From contig JAFYLU010000097.1 in the NCBI GenBank assembly GCA_017550025.1, positions 1 through 64,000 on the forward strand: DNA of 64,000 nt, written 5' to 3'. Shown here in pieces: positions 9,812 through 19,600 of this stretch. A program made the translations under genes and the position numbers. The stretch's first letter is position 1; every line of letters starts with the position of its first letter. The notes below the pieces were generated by a model. It searched no databases. It had not been told where the DNA came from and saw only the letters and a program-made list of their open reading frames with translations. The stretch is from Bacteroidales bacterium. Lineage in GTDB: Bacteria; Bacteroidota; Bacteroidia; Bacteroidales; UBA932.

Positions 9812-9892
9812 CGACAGATTAAGATAAAATTACTATCTTCGCACCCCCAATATTGTAATTTACAGGGTAATAATCTAAAACAATCAATAAAA

Positions 9893-11875
9893 ATGGCAGC
9901 ACTTGAAACAATTCGTGTCAAGTTCGGTGTAGTGATAACAGTGCTTATTGCAATAGCTCTGTTGTCTTTCATCATTGACCCAACGACACTTCAGTCGGTT
10001 TCTTCTTCTATGTCATCAAAGTATGATGTAGGTGAAATCGACGGCAAATCGATCTCTTATGTTGATTATCAGGCAGAGGTTGACAGATTCACTGTTATCA
10101 ACGAGGTTACTACAGGTTCTTCAGTAAAGAACGAGCAGCAGCAGATTTCTATCAGAAACGCTGCATGGCAGTCTTTCGTTGACAAGTATCTTTTTGAGAA
10201 GAATGCAAAGAAGGCGGGACTCTATGTTGGTACTGAAGAGATCAATGACATCATCGCAGGTAACATTGATTCACCTGTATTCCTTCAGAACCCAGCATTC
10301 GTTGACGAGAACGGCGTATTCTCTGCTGATGCAGTCCGCGAGTTCCTCGCTTATATGGAGTCAGACCAGACAGGACGTCTCCAGACTTACTGGAACTACC
10401 TCATCGAGTCTGCCAGAACACAGGAGTACTATGCGAAGTATCTCTCACTCTTCACACAGAGCGACTTCACAAACACTCTCATGCTTACTGAAGATATCGC
10501 AGAGAACAACAATACATTCAATGTAGAGTTCGTGATGGTTCCTTACGGTTTTGCAAAGGACAGCACTGTGACTGTTTCTGACAGCGAGATCAAGGCTTAC
10601 TATAACGCTCACAAGAAGTTCTACAAGCAGCCTGCAAGCAGGGATATCGAGTATGTAGTATTCGAGGTCAAGCCTTCAGATGCAGATGTTGCAGCTGCAA
10701 ACCAGGCTCTTATCGATGTTTATGACAACTTCGTGTCAGCTGAAAACATGAAGAGCTTCCTTCTTGCTAATTCTGACAGACAGTATGACAACCGCTGGTA
10801 CAAGGCTGGTGAGCTCAACACTGTTGCAAAGGTTGTAAACGACTATGTATTCGGCGAAGGCGCTTCTGTTTCTGAAGTTCTTTCAGAGAACAATAAGTTC
10901 TACGCAGTACGCGTAATGGAGACAGCTATGGTTCCTGAGCAGGTATTTGTGAAGTATGTTCCTGCAGCATCAGAGAATGTTGACAGCCTTCTTAATGTGA
11001 CAGAGCCTCAGTGGCTTTCACAGGTCGCAGGTTTTGAGGATATCATGACTGCGAAGAAGGGTGAGAAGGTGACTGTAAACGGTCTCGTATTCCAGGTTGT
11101 AGATACAAAGGATCCTGTAGAGAAGAAGAGAGTGGCTGTGCTCGAGAAGGGTGCTGTTGCAGGCAAGGAGACTGTAAACGGATTCTATGCACAGGCTAAT
11201 ACTTTCGCAACAAAGACTGCAGGCAAGTATGAGAACTTCAAGAAGGCAGTTGAAGAGGAAGGTGTTTATGCACATCCGGTAAACAAGATGCTTGAGAGCG
11301 CTGACCGTCTCGGTGCTATCGACAATACAAGAGAAGTTACAAGATGGGCGTTCGATGCGAAGGCAGGTGATGCATCAAGCATCATTACAGTTGATAACAA
11401 CTACTTCATCATCGCAGCGCTTAAGAATGTCAACAAGGAGGGTTATACTCCGGTAGAGCAGGTGGCTTCAACTATCAGCAACCTCCTTTACACAGAGAAG
11501 ATCGGTGAGAAGAAGTCTGCAGAGATCGCAGAGAAGATCAACGGTCTTACAGACATGCAGGCAATCGCAGAGGCTCTCGGCACTACAGTAAGCACAAAGG
11601 ATGGTGTAGCTTTCGCTTCAATGAACGCACAGGGTCTTGATCCAAAGTTCATCGGTGCAGCTTCTGTAGCAGAGGAAGGAAAGATTTCAGCTCCTCTCGC
11701 AGGAAACATCGGAGTATATGTATACACTGTGACTGGTCGTGATGCAGGTGCATTCTACACAGAGGATGATGCAAAGGCACGTGATGCACAGATGGCTCAG
11801 TACTCTAACCAGCTCGTTGTTCCTGTAATGATGGATGATGCAGAGGTTAAGGATAACAGAGCACGCTTCTATTAA
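9893..11875 (+). CDS. PpiD/SurA-like periplasmic chaperone
   Basis: This 660-aa protein has one N-terminal membrane segment (residues about 10-30) followed by a SurA/PpiD N-terminal chaperone domain (GEIDGKSISYVDYQAEVDRF), then a long periplasmic region. The family folds outer-membrane proteins emerging from SecYEG. I cannot find a convincing parvulin signature in the region that normally holds the prolyl-isomerase domain (around VFVKYVPAASENVDSLL), so catalysis is doubtful. The AGA/ACA-rich codon use resembles the upstream TPR gene. A weak -7-like TATCTTCG (9834-9841) lies in the 81-bp gap before it, so it may also have its own promoter. A strong terminator follows. Confidence 0.8.
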   Translation: MAALETIRVKFGVVITVLIAIALLSFIIDPTTLQSVSSSMSSKYDVGEIDGKSISYVDYQAEVDRFTVINEVTTGSSVKNEQQQISIRNAAWQSFVDKYLFEKNAKKAGLYVGTEEINDIIAGNIDSPVFLQNPAFVDENGVFSADAVREFLAYMESDQTGRLQTYWNYLIESARTQEYYAKYLSLFTQSDFTNTLMLTEDIAENNNTFNVEFVMVPYGFAKDSTVTVSDSEIKAYYNAHKKFYKQPASRDIEYVVFEVKPSDADVAAANQALIDVYDNFVSAENMKSFLLANSDRQYDNRWYKAGELNTVAKVVNDYVFGEGASVSEVLSENNKFYAVRVMETAMVPEQVFVKYVPAASENVDSLLNVTEPQWLSQVAGFEDIMTAKKGEKVTVNGLVFQVVDTKDPVEKKRVAVLEKGAVAGKETVNGFYAQANTFATKTAGKYENFKKAVEEEGVYAHPVNKMLESADRLGAIDNTREVTRWAFDAKAGDASSIITVDNNYFIIAALKNVNKEGYTPVEQVASTISNLLYTEKIGEKKSAEIAEKINGLTDMQAIAEALGTTVSTKDGVAFASMNAQGLDPKFIGAASVAEEGKISAPLAGNIGVYVYTVTGRDAGAFYTEDDAKARDAQMAQYSNQLVVPVMMDDAEVKDNRARFY

Positions 11876-11915
11876 TAGAGACAATTATTCAGGCCACAGG
11901 CAATGAATATTTGAT

Positions 11916-11954
11916 AAAAAAAGAGCAGCTGACAGTTCAGTTGCTCTTTTTTTT
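11916..11954 (+). terminator. rho-independent terminator of the coaX-PpiD operon
   Basis: A 12-bp perfect stem (11916-11927 with 11942-11953) is extended by CTGA/TCAG around a CAGT loop, with A-rich 5' and T-rich 3' arms giving eight Ts. The symmetric A/T tracts would allow bidirectional function. Confidence 0.85.
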
Positions 11955-11958
11955 ATTG

Positions 11959-11966
11959 TATGTTTG
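11959..11966 (+). promoter_or_regulatory. -7 box of the TlpA-like gene
   Basis: TATGTTTG matches TAnnTTTG exactly, 22 bp before the chosen ATG. The -33 side is weak (only TTG at 11941-11943, inside the terminator stem). The box is the reason to start the next gene at 11989 and not at earlier in-frame codons within the terminator. Confidence 0.5.
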
Positions 11967-11988
11967 TAACACTATGACAAACTGCTTT

Positions 11989-12492
11989 ATGAAAAGACTG
12001 CTCATTATATTGTTCTGTATGTTCGTTGTTTCTTCCTGCATTAAGGATAAGCCGCAGGGAGCTGACCTCAAGGTAGGGGACAGACTGCCTGATTTCGAGG
12101 TGGTGATGAATGACGGGACCGTTGTAAGTGATGAGGGGCTTGCAGGTTCTGTCTCTGTCGTGATGTTTTTCCACACATCATGTCCTGATTGCCGTCAGGC
12201 TTTGCCTCGTATGCAGCAGATATATGATGAATATGCCCCCAAAGGTGTTGCTTTTGCCCTTATAAGCCGCGAAGATGCGGAACAGGGTGTGGAGGCTTAC
12301 TGGAATGAACAGGGCCTTAAAATGCCATATTCTGCCCAGAATGACAGGAAGGTATATGAACAGTTCGCATCTTCAAGGATTCCGCGCATATATATAAATG
12401 ACAGGAACGGAATCATCCGGTATATATTTACCGACGATCCCGTCCCAGCTTATGACGATATTGATTCTTCTCTCAAGAGTCTTATACGTTGA
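11989..12492 (+). CDS. TlpA-like thioredoxin-fold lipoprotein
   Basis: The 167-aa product starts MKRLLIILFCMFVVSSC, a lipoprotein signal with Cys at the lipobox, then a thioredoxin fold: GDRLPDFEVVMNDG, the active site HTSCPDCRQALP (CxxC is CPDC) and SRIPRIYIND with the conserved cis-Pro. It is a periplasm-facing thiol-disulfide oxidoreductase of the TlpA/ResA type. An in-frame start 26 codons earlier lies in the terminator hairpin and is rejected. The last 11 bp overlap the end of the convergent ychF gene. A second thioredoxin lipoprotein is encoded at 21634. Confidence 0.88.
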   Translation: MKRLLIILFCMFVVSSCIKDKPQGADLKVGDRLPDFEVVMNDGTVVSDEGLAGSVSVVMFFHTSCPDCRQALPRMQQIYDEYAPKGVAFALISREDAEQGVEAYWNEQGLKMPYSAQNDRKVYEQFASSRIPRIYINDRNGIIRYIFTDDPVPAYDDIDSSLKSLIR

Positions 12493-13585
12493 AAAGGAAG
12501 TGCATGATGTCTCCGTCCTGGACTACATATTCCTTTCCTTCCACTCCGAGCTTTCCGGCTGCCCTGCAGGCTGCCTCTGATTTGAGTGTGATGAAGTCTT
12601 CATACTTTATTACCTCTGCACGGATGAATCCCTTCTCAAAATCAGTGTGAATTACGCTTGCGGCTCTTGGTGCCTTGTCTCCTACATTGATTGTCCATGC
12701 GCGGCATTCCTCCACACCTACTGTGAAATATGTACGGAGGTTGAGGAGGGCGTATGCGCTCTGGATGAGTCTTACCACTCCAGACTCCTCAAGACCCATC
12801 TCTTCGAGGAACATCTGGCGCTCTTCGTAGCTTTCGAGCTCTGTGATGTCAGATTCTATCTTTGCTGCTATGACGAGGATTTCAGCATCTTCATCCTTTA
12901 CTGCCTCGCGTACCTTCTCTACATGCTCGTTTCCGTCTTTTGCAGATGCCTCATCTACGTTGCAGACATACATTACAGGCTTGTTTGTAAGGAGATAAAG
13001 TTCCTTTGCCATCTGCTCTTCCTCTGCATTTTCCGGCTTTACCGTGCGGCATGACTTTCCCTGGAGGAGAGCATCCCTGTATTTGCAGAGAAGGTCATAG
13101 AGCTTCTTTGCATTCTTGTCACCTCCGGTTGTAGCCTGCTTCTGTACCTTTGATATGCGGTTCTCCACAGTCTCAAGGTCCTTGAGCTGGAGCTCTGTGT
13201 CAATAATTTCCTTGTCGCGTACAGGATCTACGCATCCGTCTACATGAACGATATTCGGATCCTCGAAGCAGCGGAGTACATGAAGGATGGCATCAGTCTC
13301 CCTGATGTTTGCGAGGAACTGGTTTCCAAGTCCTTCTCCCTTGCTTGCTCCCTTTACGAGTCCAGCGATGTCTACGATTTCTACTGTCGCAGGTACGACT
13401 CTTTTAGGGTTGCAGAGACTTTCGAGTACTTCAAGTCTCTTGTCCGGTACATTTGTGGAGCCGATGTTAGGCTCGATTGTGCAGAACGGGAAGTTTGCGC
13501 TCTGTGCCTTTCCAGAGCTTACGCAGTTGAACAATGTTGATTTTCCTACATTAGGAAGTCCTACGATACCGCATTTAAGTGCCAT
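12482..13585 (-). CDS. ychF: redox-regulated ATPase YchF (OLA1 family)
   Basis: YchF is a universally conserved Obg-related P-loop ATPase that binds ribosomes. The 367-aa protein has G1 GLPNVGKST near residues 8-16, DIAGLVKGASKGEGLGNQFL (G3 region), the altered G4 NVDE that explains ATP preference over GTP, and a C-terminal TGS domain ending VEGKEYVVQDGDIMHFLFNV. Length is normal. A TAAATTTG on the minus strand (13612-13619) is a good -7 box 26 bp before the start, but no -33 box is obvious. The gene ends tail-to-tail with the TlpA-like gene, overlapping by 11 bp. Confidence 0.96.
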   Translation of the reverse strand: MALKCGIVGLPNVGKSTLFNCVSSGKAQSANFPFCTIEPNIGSTNVPDKRLEVLESLCNPKRVVPATVEIVDIAGLVKGASKGEGLGNQFLANIRETDAILHVLRCFEDPNIVHVDGCVDPVRDKEIIDTELQLKDLETVENRISKVQKQATTGGDKNAKKLYDLLCKYRDALLQGKSCRTVKPENAEEEQMAKELYLLTNKPVMYVCNVDEASAKDGNEHVEKVREAVKDEDAEILVIAAKIESDITELESYEERQMFLEEMGLEESGVVRLIQSAYALLNLRTYFTVGVEECRAWTINVGDKAPRAASVIHTDFEKGFIRAEVIKYEDFITLKSEAACRAAGKLGVEGKEYVVQDGDIMHFLFNV

Positions 13586-13611
13586 TTTCTATCTTCTTTA
13601 AATTCAGGGCG

Positions 13612-13619
13612 CAAATTTA
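13612..13619 (-). promoter_or_regulatory. -7 box of ychF
   Basis: Minus-strand TAAATTTG is an exact TAnnTTTG match 26 bp upstream of the ychF ATG. No TTTG or ATTG lies at the right distance, so this is a partial promoter call. Confidence 0.4.
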
Positions 13620-13734
13620 CGCCAACTTTTTCTTTTTCTTTAATTTATTTCTCTTTTTAAGCCTGAAAATTTCTGTTTTTTAAACTCTTTTCAGCTGTTT
13701 TGATGAACCTTTGCGATCATAAAGGTAATTGTAT

Positions 13735-14685
13735 ATGAAAAGTTTATTGATAATGGCTGTAATGATGTGTGGTTTTCATAGTGCTTGTGCATCAGATACC
13801 TCACTGGTAGCGGTCTTCTGGAATCTTGAGAATTTCTTCGACTTTTATGATGGAGGGGAAGGGGAGTCCGACAGAGAATTTTCTTCTTTCGGCAGCAGGC
13901 ATTGGACCAGAAAACGTTTCTATGCAAAATGCAATGCGGTTGCAAAAGCAGTGTTCAGGATAGGGGATATATATGGCCGTATGCCTGATTTCATAGGTCT
14001 GGCAGAAATAGAGAACAAGGAGGTGCTGAAGAAGTTATTGAGCTCTACTCCATTGAGAAAATTCGGGTACAGGATCATACATAGGGAATCTTCAGACAGG
14101 CGTGGTATAGATGTGGCTGCAATATATCGTGAATCATCCATGACTCTGGTGTCTTCGTCATTCAGAACCCCATCACTTGATGCGGTCAAGATGGCTACAA
14201 GGGATATTCTTCATGCTCATATGATGGTTGCTGACAACTGCAGAATTGATTTCATTGTCAATCACCATCCTTCGAAATACGGTGGTGAAAAAGGGTCTGA
14301 ACTTCGTCGCATGGCGGCGATGCATGCCTTGCGGGAAATGTGTGATTCTATCGGAAAGGATAGTGTCGTGGCTATGGGAGATTTTAATGATACTCCTGAT
14401 TCTGAAGCGTTTGACCTTATGGACGGAGTGTTGGTTAATAAGGGTCGTGAACTTCATGATAGGGGAGAGGGGACTATAAGGTATGAAGGTAAGTGGGAAC
14501 TGATAGATATGTTTCTTGCAGGAGCCTCTCTTGATAAGAGGACTGTGATGGAAGTATGCCGCATACCCTTCCTGATGGTCTGGGACAAGGGACATCCGGG
14601 GATGAAGCCCTTCAGGACTTATTCAGGTCCTGCATATATAGGCGGGGTAAGCGATCATTGTCCTGTGATCCTTGTCTTTAAATGA
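13735..14685 (+). CDS. secreted endonuclease/exonuclease/phosphatase-family protein
   Basis: This is a 316-aa EEP-fold protein with an N-terminal signal peptide (to about CGFHSACA). The catalytic motifs are in order: FWNLENFFD (metal ligand region), GLAEIENKEV (catalytic Glu), NHHPSKYGG, MGDFNDTPDS (Asp/Asn pair) and the terminal SDHCPVIL (catalytic His). The fold covers nucleases and phosphoesterases, and the sequence alone does not settle the substrate; Bacteroidales copies are often annotated as endonucleases. The ATG at 13735 is preferred to a TTG two codons earlier. A TTTG/CCTTTG pair sits upstream but matches the promoter consensus poorly. Confidence 0.85.
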   Translation: MKSLLIMAVMMCGFHSACASDTSLVAVFWNLENFFDFYDGGEGESDREFSSFGSRHWTRKRFYAKCNAVAKAVFRIGDIYGRMPDFIGLAEIENKEVLKKLLSSTPLRKFGYRIIHRESSDRRGIDVAAIYRESSMTLVSSSFRTPSLDAVKMATRDILHAHMMVADNCRIDFIVNHHPSKYGGEKGSELRRMAAMHALREMCDSIGKDSVVAMGDFNDTPDSEAFDLMDGVLVNKGRELHDRGEGTIRYEGKWELIDMFLAGASLDKRTVMEVCRIPFLMVWDKGHPGMKPFRTYSGPAYIGGVSDHCPVILVFK

Positions 14686-14694
14686 TGCACATCC

Positions 14695-14725
14695 ATTGTT
14701 TTATCGGTTGATATTGCTATCTTTG
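14695..14725 (+). promoter_or_regulatory. galK promoter
   Basis: ATTG (14695-14698), a 19-bp spacer and an exact TATCTTTG (14718-14725). The first transcribed region begins AAAGATTTT, so TTTGAAAGATTTT (14722-14734) is shared with the galM promoter at 35121-35133. The stretch 14722-14738 is also a palindrome (TTTGAAA GAT TTTCAAA). Confidence 0.65.
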
Positions 14726-14741
14726 AAAGATTTTCAAATCA

Positions 14742-14759
14742 TCCCGAACATTATCGGGA
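14742..14759 (+). promoter_or_regulatory. hairpin in the galK 5' leader
   Basis: TCCCGA and TCGGGA form a 6-bp stem around ACATTA in the predicted ~65-nt leader of galK. It has no U-tract, so it is not a terminator. It could affect mRNA stability, be an operator, or be a worn copy of the palindromic repeat family described at 37052. Confidence 0.35.
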
Positions 14760-14796
14760 ACTTACATGAATTAATGACATAAAACTGATAATAACA

Positions 14797-15933
14797 ATGA
14801 AGACAAGAATTGCTGAAAAATTCCAGACCCTCTTCAATGAGGAGGGTGAATTCTTTGCATCCGCAGGACGCATAAACCTTATCGGAGAACATACTGATTA
14901 CAATGGAGGATTCGTATTCCCAGGTGCTATCGACAAGGGAATGATTGCTGAAATCAAGCTTAACGGCACTGATAAGGTGCATGCTTTTGCTCTCGACCTT
15001 GATGAGTATTGCGAATTCGGACTTAACGAGGAGGATGCTCCGCATCAGAGCTGGGCACGCTATATTTTCGGAGTATGCCGCGAGATCATCAAGAGAGGCG
15101 GAAAGATTGCCGGATTCAACACAGTATTTGCAGGTGACGTTCCTCTCGGAGCAGGCATGTCTTCGTCAGCGGCCCTCGAGAGCACATTCGCCTATGCCCT
15201 CAATAATCTTTTTGACCTCGGAATCGACAAGTTCGAGCTTGCGCGCATCGGTCAGAGCACAGAGCACAATTACTGCGGCGTGAAGTGCGGAATCATGGAC
15301 CAGTTCGCTTCTGTATTCGGAAAGGCCGGCAATCTCATGCGACTTGACTGCCGTTCTATGGAATTCGAATACTTCCCGTTCGATCCTGAACAGCATGGCT
15401 ATAAGCTCGTTCTCCTTAATTCATGTGTGAAGCATGAGCTCGTTGGTTCTCCATACAACGACCGCCGTGCATCTTGCGAGAGAGTTGCCAAGGTTCTTGG
15501 TCAGGAGTTCCTCCGTGGAGCCACAATGGATCAGCTTGAGGCAATCAAGGATCAGATTTCAGAGGAAGACTATCTCCGCGCACGCTATGTGATCGGTGAG
15601 GAGAAGAGGGTTCTCGATGTCTGTGATGCTCTTGGAAAGGGTGACTATGAGACAGTAGGCGCGCGTATGTATGAGACTCACTGGGGTATGTCGAAGGATT
15701 ATGAGGTGTCTTGCGAAGAGCTTGACTTCCTTGCTACAGTGGCTCAGGAGTGCGGTGTGACAGGCTCAAGAATCATGGGTGGCGGTTTCGGTGGATGTAC
15801 CATCAACCTCGTGAAGGCAGAGCTTTATGACTCATTCATCGAGAAGGCAAAGGCTTCATTCGCAGAAAAATACGGACATGAGCCTATCGTTATTCCTGTC
15901 GTTATCAGCGACGGAGCACGCAAGCTCGCGTAA
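14797..15933 (+). CDS. galK: galactokinase
   Basis: GalK phosphorylates galactose to galactose-1-phosphate (Leloir pathway). The 378-aa GHMP kinase has the galactokinase signature GRINLIGEHTDYNGG (24-38), the ATP-binding loop VPLGAGMSSSAALE, the catalytic-Asp region CGIMDQFASVFG, and the C-terminal MGGGFGGCTI motif. The ATG at 14797 is the only start that keeps the N-terminal EKFQTLF helix. It is followed by its own strong terminator, so it is monocistronic. galM is 19 kb away under a promoter with the same initial transcribed motif, suggesting co-regulation. Confidence 0.97.
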   Translation: MKTRIAEKFQTLFNEEGEFFASAGRINLIGEHTDYNGGFVFPGAIDKGMIAEIKLNGTDKVHAFALDLDEYCEFGLNEEDAPHQSWARYIFGVCREIIKRGGKIAGFNTVFAGDVPLGAGMSSSAALESTFAYALNNLFDLGIDKFELARIGQSTEHNYCGVKCGIMDQFASVFGKAGNLMRLDCRSMEFEYFPFDPEQHGYKLVLLNSCVKHELVGSPYNDRRASCERVAKVLGQEFLRGATMDQLEAIKDQISEEDYLRARYVIGEEKRVLDVCDALGKGDYETVGARMYETHWGMSKDYEVSCEELDFLATVAQECGVTGSRIMGGGFGGCTINLVKAELYDSFIEKAKASFAEKYGHEPIVIPVVISDGARKLA

Positions 15934-15952
15934 ATATCTTGCATATAATTTA

Positions 15953-15999
15953 ACCGGTGCTGCAGTTACCTCATGGATTCTGCAGCACCGGTCTTTTTT
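15953..15999 (+). terminator. galK rho-independent terminator
   Basis: A perfect 13-bp stem ACCGGTGCTGCAG (15953-15965) / CTGCAGCACCGGT (15980-15992) with a 14-nt loop is followed by CTTTTTT. Confidence 0.92.
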
Positions 16000-16016
16000 A
16001 TAGTGGTCTGTCTATA

Positions 16017-16679
16017 TCAGACTAATTTCGAGTTGAGCCATTCAGCATCAACCTTTGCAAAACCATCTTCCGGGCGGACCTGCGGATTGCGCTCCAGGAT
16101 GCCGGCACAGTCCTGATATACATTCCATCCTATGTTGACTCCAAGCATCTGTCCGTCAAGGGCGTACATGAATGTGAGGATGCGCGCGTCATCTTCTCCC
16201 TCACATTTGTAGAAATGGAATGTGGATGCCATGAATTCATCCTTCTGCTCTGCTCCGATGCTTTTCTGGACCATTTCCAGCTTTGTGACATACTTGCACA
16301 TTTCCAGAACGACATCATCGAGTCCGTTTTCTGTAATAAGAACCTTTTCCATCAATGTTCCCATGTCGTTCACGCGGCGCAGGGTGTAGCCTCCCATAGC
16401 TTTTGTATGCATGGTTATGGCCTTCATCTGTGTCTCTGAAATCTCACCCTGCGGAACAAGCCAGAACATGACCTTGGCTGACGGATCATGGTAGAGGGTT
16501 TCATATTTTGCAAGGTTCACCTGTCCGCAGTGAGGACATTCCCACAGGAATAGAGAACCGTCCTTTACCTTGTTCTTGAGTTCTGGATTGTCTGCGATAT
16601 TGATGCTTCTGTATACGATTATCTTATGCTGCTGTCCGCATTTCGTACATGGTGCGAGTGCTTCGTTTATTATTGACAT
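16017..16679 (-). CDS. CpXC-domain protein
   Basis: This 220-aa cytoplasmic protein carries the CpXC arrangement: CTKCG near the N-terminus and WECPHCGQ about 45 residues later, two knuckles expected to hold zinc, with DGSLFLWECPHCG matching the family's central motif. Function of the family is unknown. The start at 16679 is chosen because the longer in-frame version runs 44 residues back into the upstream gene with no sense. The gene begins 12 bp after the stop of the 1029-aa outer-membrane protein and is surely co-transcribed with it. Confidence 0.82.
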   Translation of the reverse strand: MSIINEALAPCTKCGQQHKIIVYRSINIADNPELKNKVKDGSLFLWECPHCGQVNLAKYETLYHDPSAKVMFWLVPQGEISETQMKAITMHTKAMGGYTLRRVNDMGTLMEKVLITENGLDDVVLEMCKYVTKLEMVQKSIGAEQKDEFMASTFHFYKCEGEDDARILTFMYALDGQMLGVNIGWNVYQDCAGILERNPQVRPEDGFAKVDAEWLNSKLV

Positions 16680-16690
16680 ATGTTTGATTA

Positions 16691-19600
16691 TTAAAATGTT
16701 ACATTGAAAGTGGGTCCTACGTGGTAATGTTTCATTCTGATGCCTATGCCTTGTGAGACCTGATTGAACGCCGATCCTCCGTTGTATGATGCGGTCACTC
16801 CGATAGAGCAAGGCCAGTCGAAAGCGAGAATACTGTGCAGATCAAGGATAAGTGATCCTCCTGCAGACAGAAGACTTCCGTTTCCTGTGAATGTATAGTC
16901 CAGATGAGGTACCAGCACAAGTCGCTTTATTGCAAACATTCTACCCCAGATCGATATGTCTCCTATGAAGACAGGGGCTGCATATTCTGCGGTTATGCGT
17001 GTCAGGTCATGGTTTCTTATGGAGAGCCAGCTCAATGCCGCTCCGTATGAACTTAATCCTCGAGGCAATATGTTTGTTATGCTCTGTGAGAAATATGCCT
17101 TGTGGTTGAGTGATGTCTGGTGAGTTGCTGTCAGCCTGATACCGTGTTCAGGCATTATGCCAGGTATGTATCCGTATGCATAGGCATATCCCATAGGGGA
17201 GAGGATGCTGCTGCTTTCAATGTTGTACATAGCTCCCAGTTCCAGACCGATTCCCCATTTCGGATATACCGCGGAGCTGGCTGTAGTGAGCATGGTGTAT
17301 GCTCTCAATGATCCGGAAATGCTGTGTCTGAAACCGTTGCGGCCTTCATATCTGCCGGCGAATACAGGATTCTGTGAAAGTGCTATTCCTCCGTCGAAAG
17401 GACTGTAGTGCTCTTCCATCTCCACCATCGTGACTCCGGAATCGAACATGTCGTTGCTTATTCTGTACGTTATTTTAGGAACAAGTCCCTTGTACCATCC
17501 TCCAGAAGAGAATGAAAGCGGTAGGTATACGGACAATCTGCCTTCTATATAAGGTACCCCGAGTTCGGAAGAAGCCACTTCTATGCCGTTTCTTCCATCT
17601 GCCTGGTAGACGGTGGTCTTGTACTGTCTTGCAGCCCTGTCGTTGAAATCCACGGAAGCTTCAAATACAGGATAAAGTCCTGAATATGTGAGTTCCGCAT
17701 GGGCTGAATGTCTCCATTTGGCCGGATTGAACGGATCCTTGTGGGCAGAATATCCGAATTCTCCAACTGCTGTAGCCAGACGGTTCTGGATTATTCCTGA
17801 TGCACCAAGTGATGCTGCCTGCCATATATAGTCATATGACATGTTCATTATATTGTCTACATTCACATAGACAGGTGTCCATGAATGGACATTGAACATA
17901 TGTGGCAGCTTGCGGTATCTTTCAGGTTCGGAAATCTCTATGGCTTCTTCATTTACAGGCTCTATTGTCTCTGCTGCCTTTCTTTCCTGGGATGCGAGTC
18001 TTTCCGCTATCGGATAGGTATGGCGTGTGGTGAAATCAGCCTTCCTTGATATGAGTGAATCCCTGTGAGTGCGGAAAATCCTCTTTCCGTCAAGTGTCTG
18101 GGAGCAATAGTAAAGCCATTCCCCGTCAATGCTGTACTGGAAGTCAGATGCTCCGTATCGTGTGGAGGTCTTCTGTATCAGTGATCTGGATTCGGGTTCC
18201 AGATGATACAGTTCGTTGACTCCTGTTCTGTCGCATGTGAACATGAGTTTGTTTCCGTATGATGAAAAATCCTTTATCTTGACGGACTGCGGAGCAAGAA
18301 TGGTTTTCCATGCTCCTTTCATATTTATGTTATCGTCAAGCTGAAGAAGATATATTCCGTATCCGTTGTCGGAAACAGCTGTAGCATATATGTCGTTTCC
18401 AAGCCAGGCTGTTTCTATAAGCTGCAGAGTATCAGGAGCCTCGTATCTCCTGATCTTCCTGCCGTCGACACCGCTTATAACATTGAGTGCGGATCTTCCG
18501 TTTACCTCATATTCTGTGACAGCCATATGTGCCTCCGAGGCTGTCGGAGCCGGATTGAAAAGCAGTTCTCTGTTCTTGAGTCCGCCGGTCTTTTCGTTTC
18601 CGGTTTCCATGTACATTATCCTTGACCTGCTCTGCAGATTCCATCTTTCATCAGTACTGCCTTCGCTCCAGTATATTCTGTTGAAGTAAGGGGACCATCT
18701 GATTCCGCTGGTTTCATATGCAAATCTTTTGATGACCCTGACATTGCCATCATCACCTATCTTGACAAGTGCAGGCGTGTCCGAATGCCCGTTGCGGATT
18801 GCGTAGAGACCTCTGTCTGTCATCAGAAGATTTGTGTAATCCGTATAGGTTCTTGTCTCCGCCGACACGGTATCAGCAGGAATGAACGGCATTCTTGCCG
18901 CTGCTTCATTGCTCCAGATGGCTTGCATGGTGTCGCATATCTCCGTGAATACTTCGTCGAAATCCTTTCCGGACACCTTTTCTATTGTCTTGCGGAATGA
19001 TGTGAATTTCAATGGTCTACGTGCGGAAAGATGATAAGCCTGGCTCATGAAGTCAGGACAGTCATACAGGTATCTCAATCCTCCGATGGTGAGATATCCG
19101 AGGGAATAGTAATCCGGAGCATTGTATTTCTGGGAAACGAACCTCCATTTGTACCAGTTTCTGAAATCGCCCTGATCGAAGGCTGTCATGTAGTAGTTGA
19201 GGAAGTCAGCTGTCCTGCCTCTTCCTGATGATGTCCATGCTGTCTCTGTAATGACTGCATCTCCTTCCATGGTTGATATGCCCGGATACACGAGTGAGGC
19301 GAGTATGTTCCACATTTCTCCGAAAAACCAGTTTCCAGGCTTCAGTCTTCCGGTCATACCGAACTGCATCTGGGTAATATGTCTTGACTCGTGCACTGCG
19401 AGCATTGTAGACCATGGCATCGGATCCGGATCATATGCGGAAGGAAGGGTAAAGAGGTCCATTCTCTTTGGTGCCCATGCTACCGAGCCGTTTGCGGCAT
19501 TGTATGCATGTATCACGACAGGCATTTTCTTTCCGTCTCCCTCTCCTGAAATATAGCCGGATGTGAGTGATACCGGCAGTCTGAATCCTTCGATCTTGCG

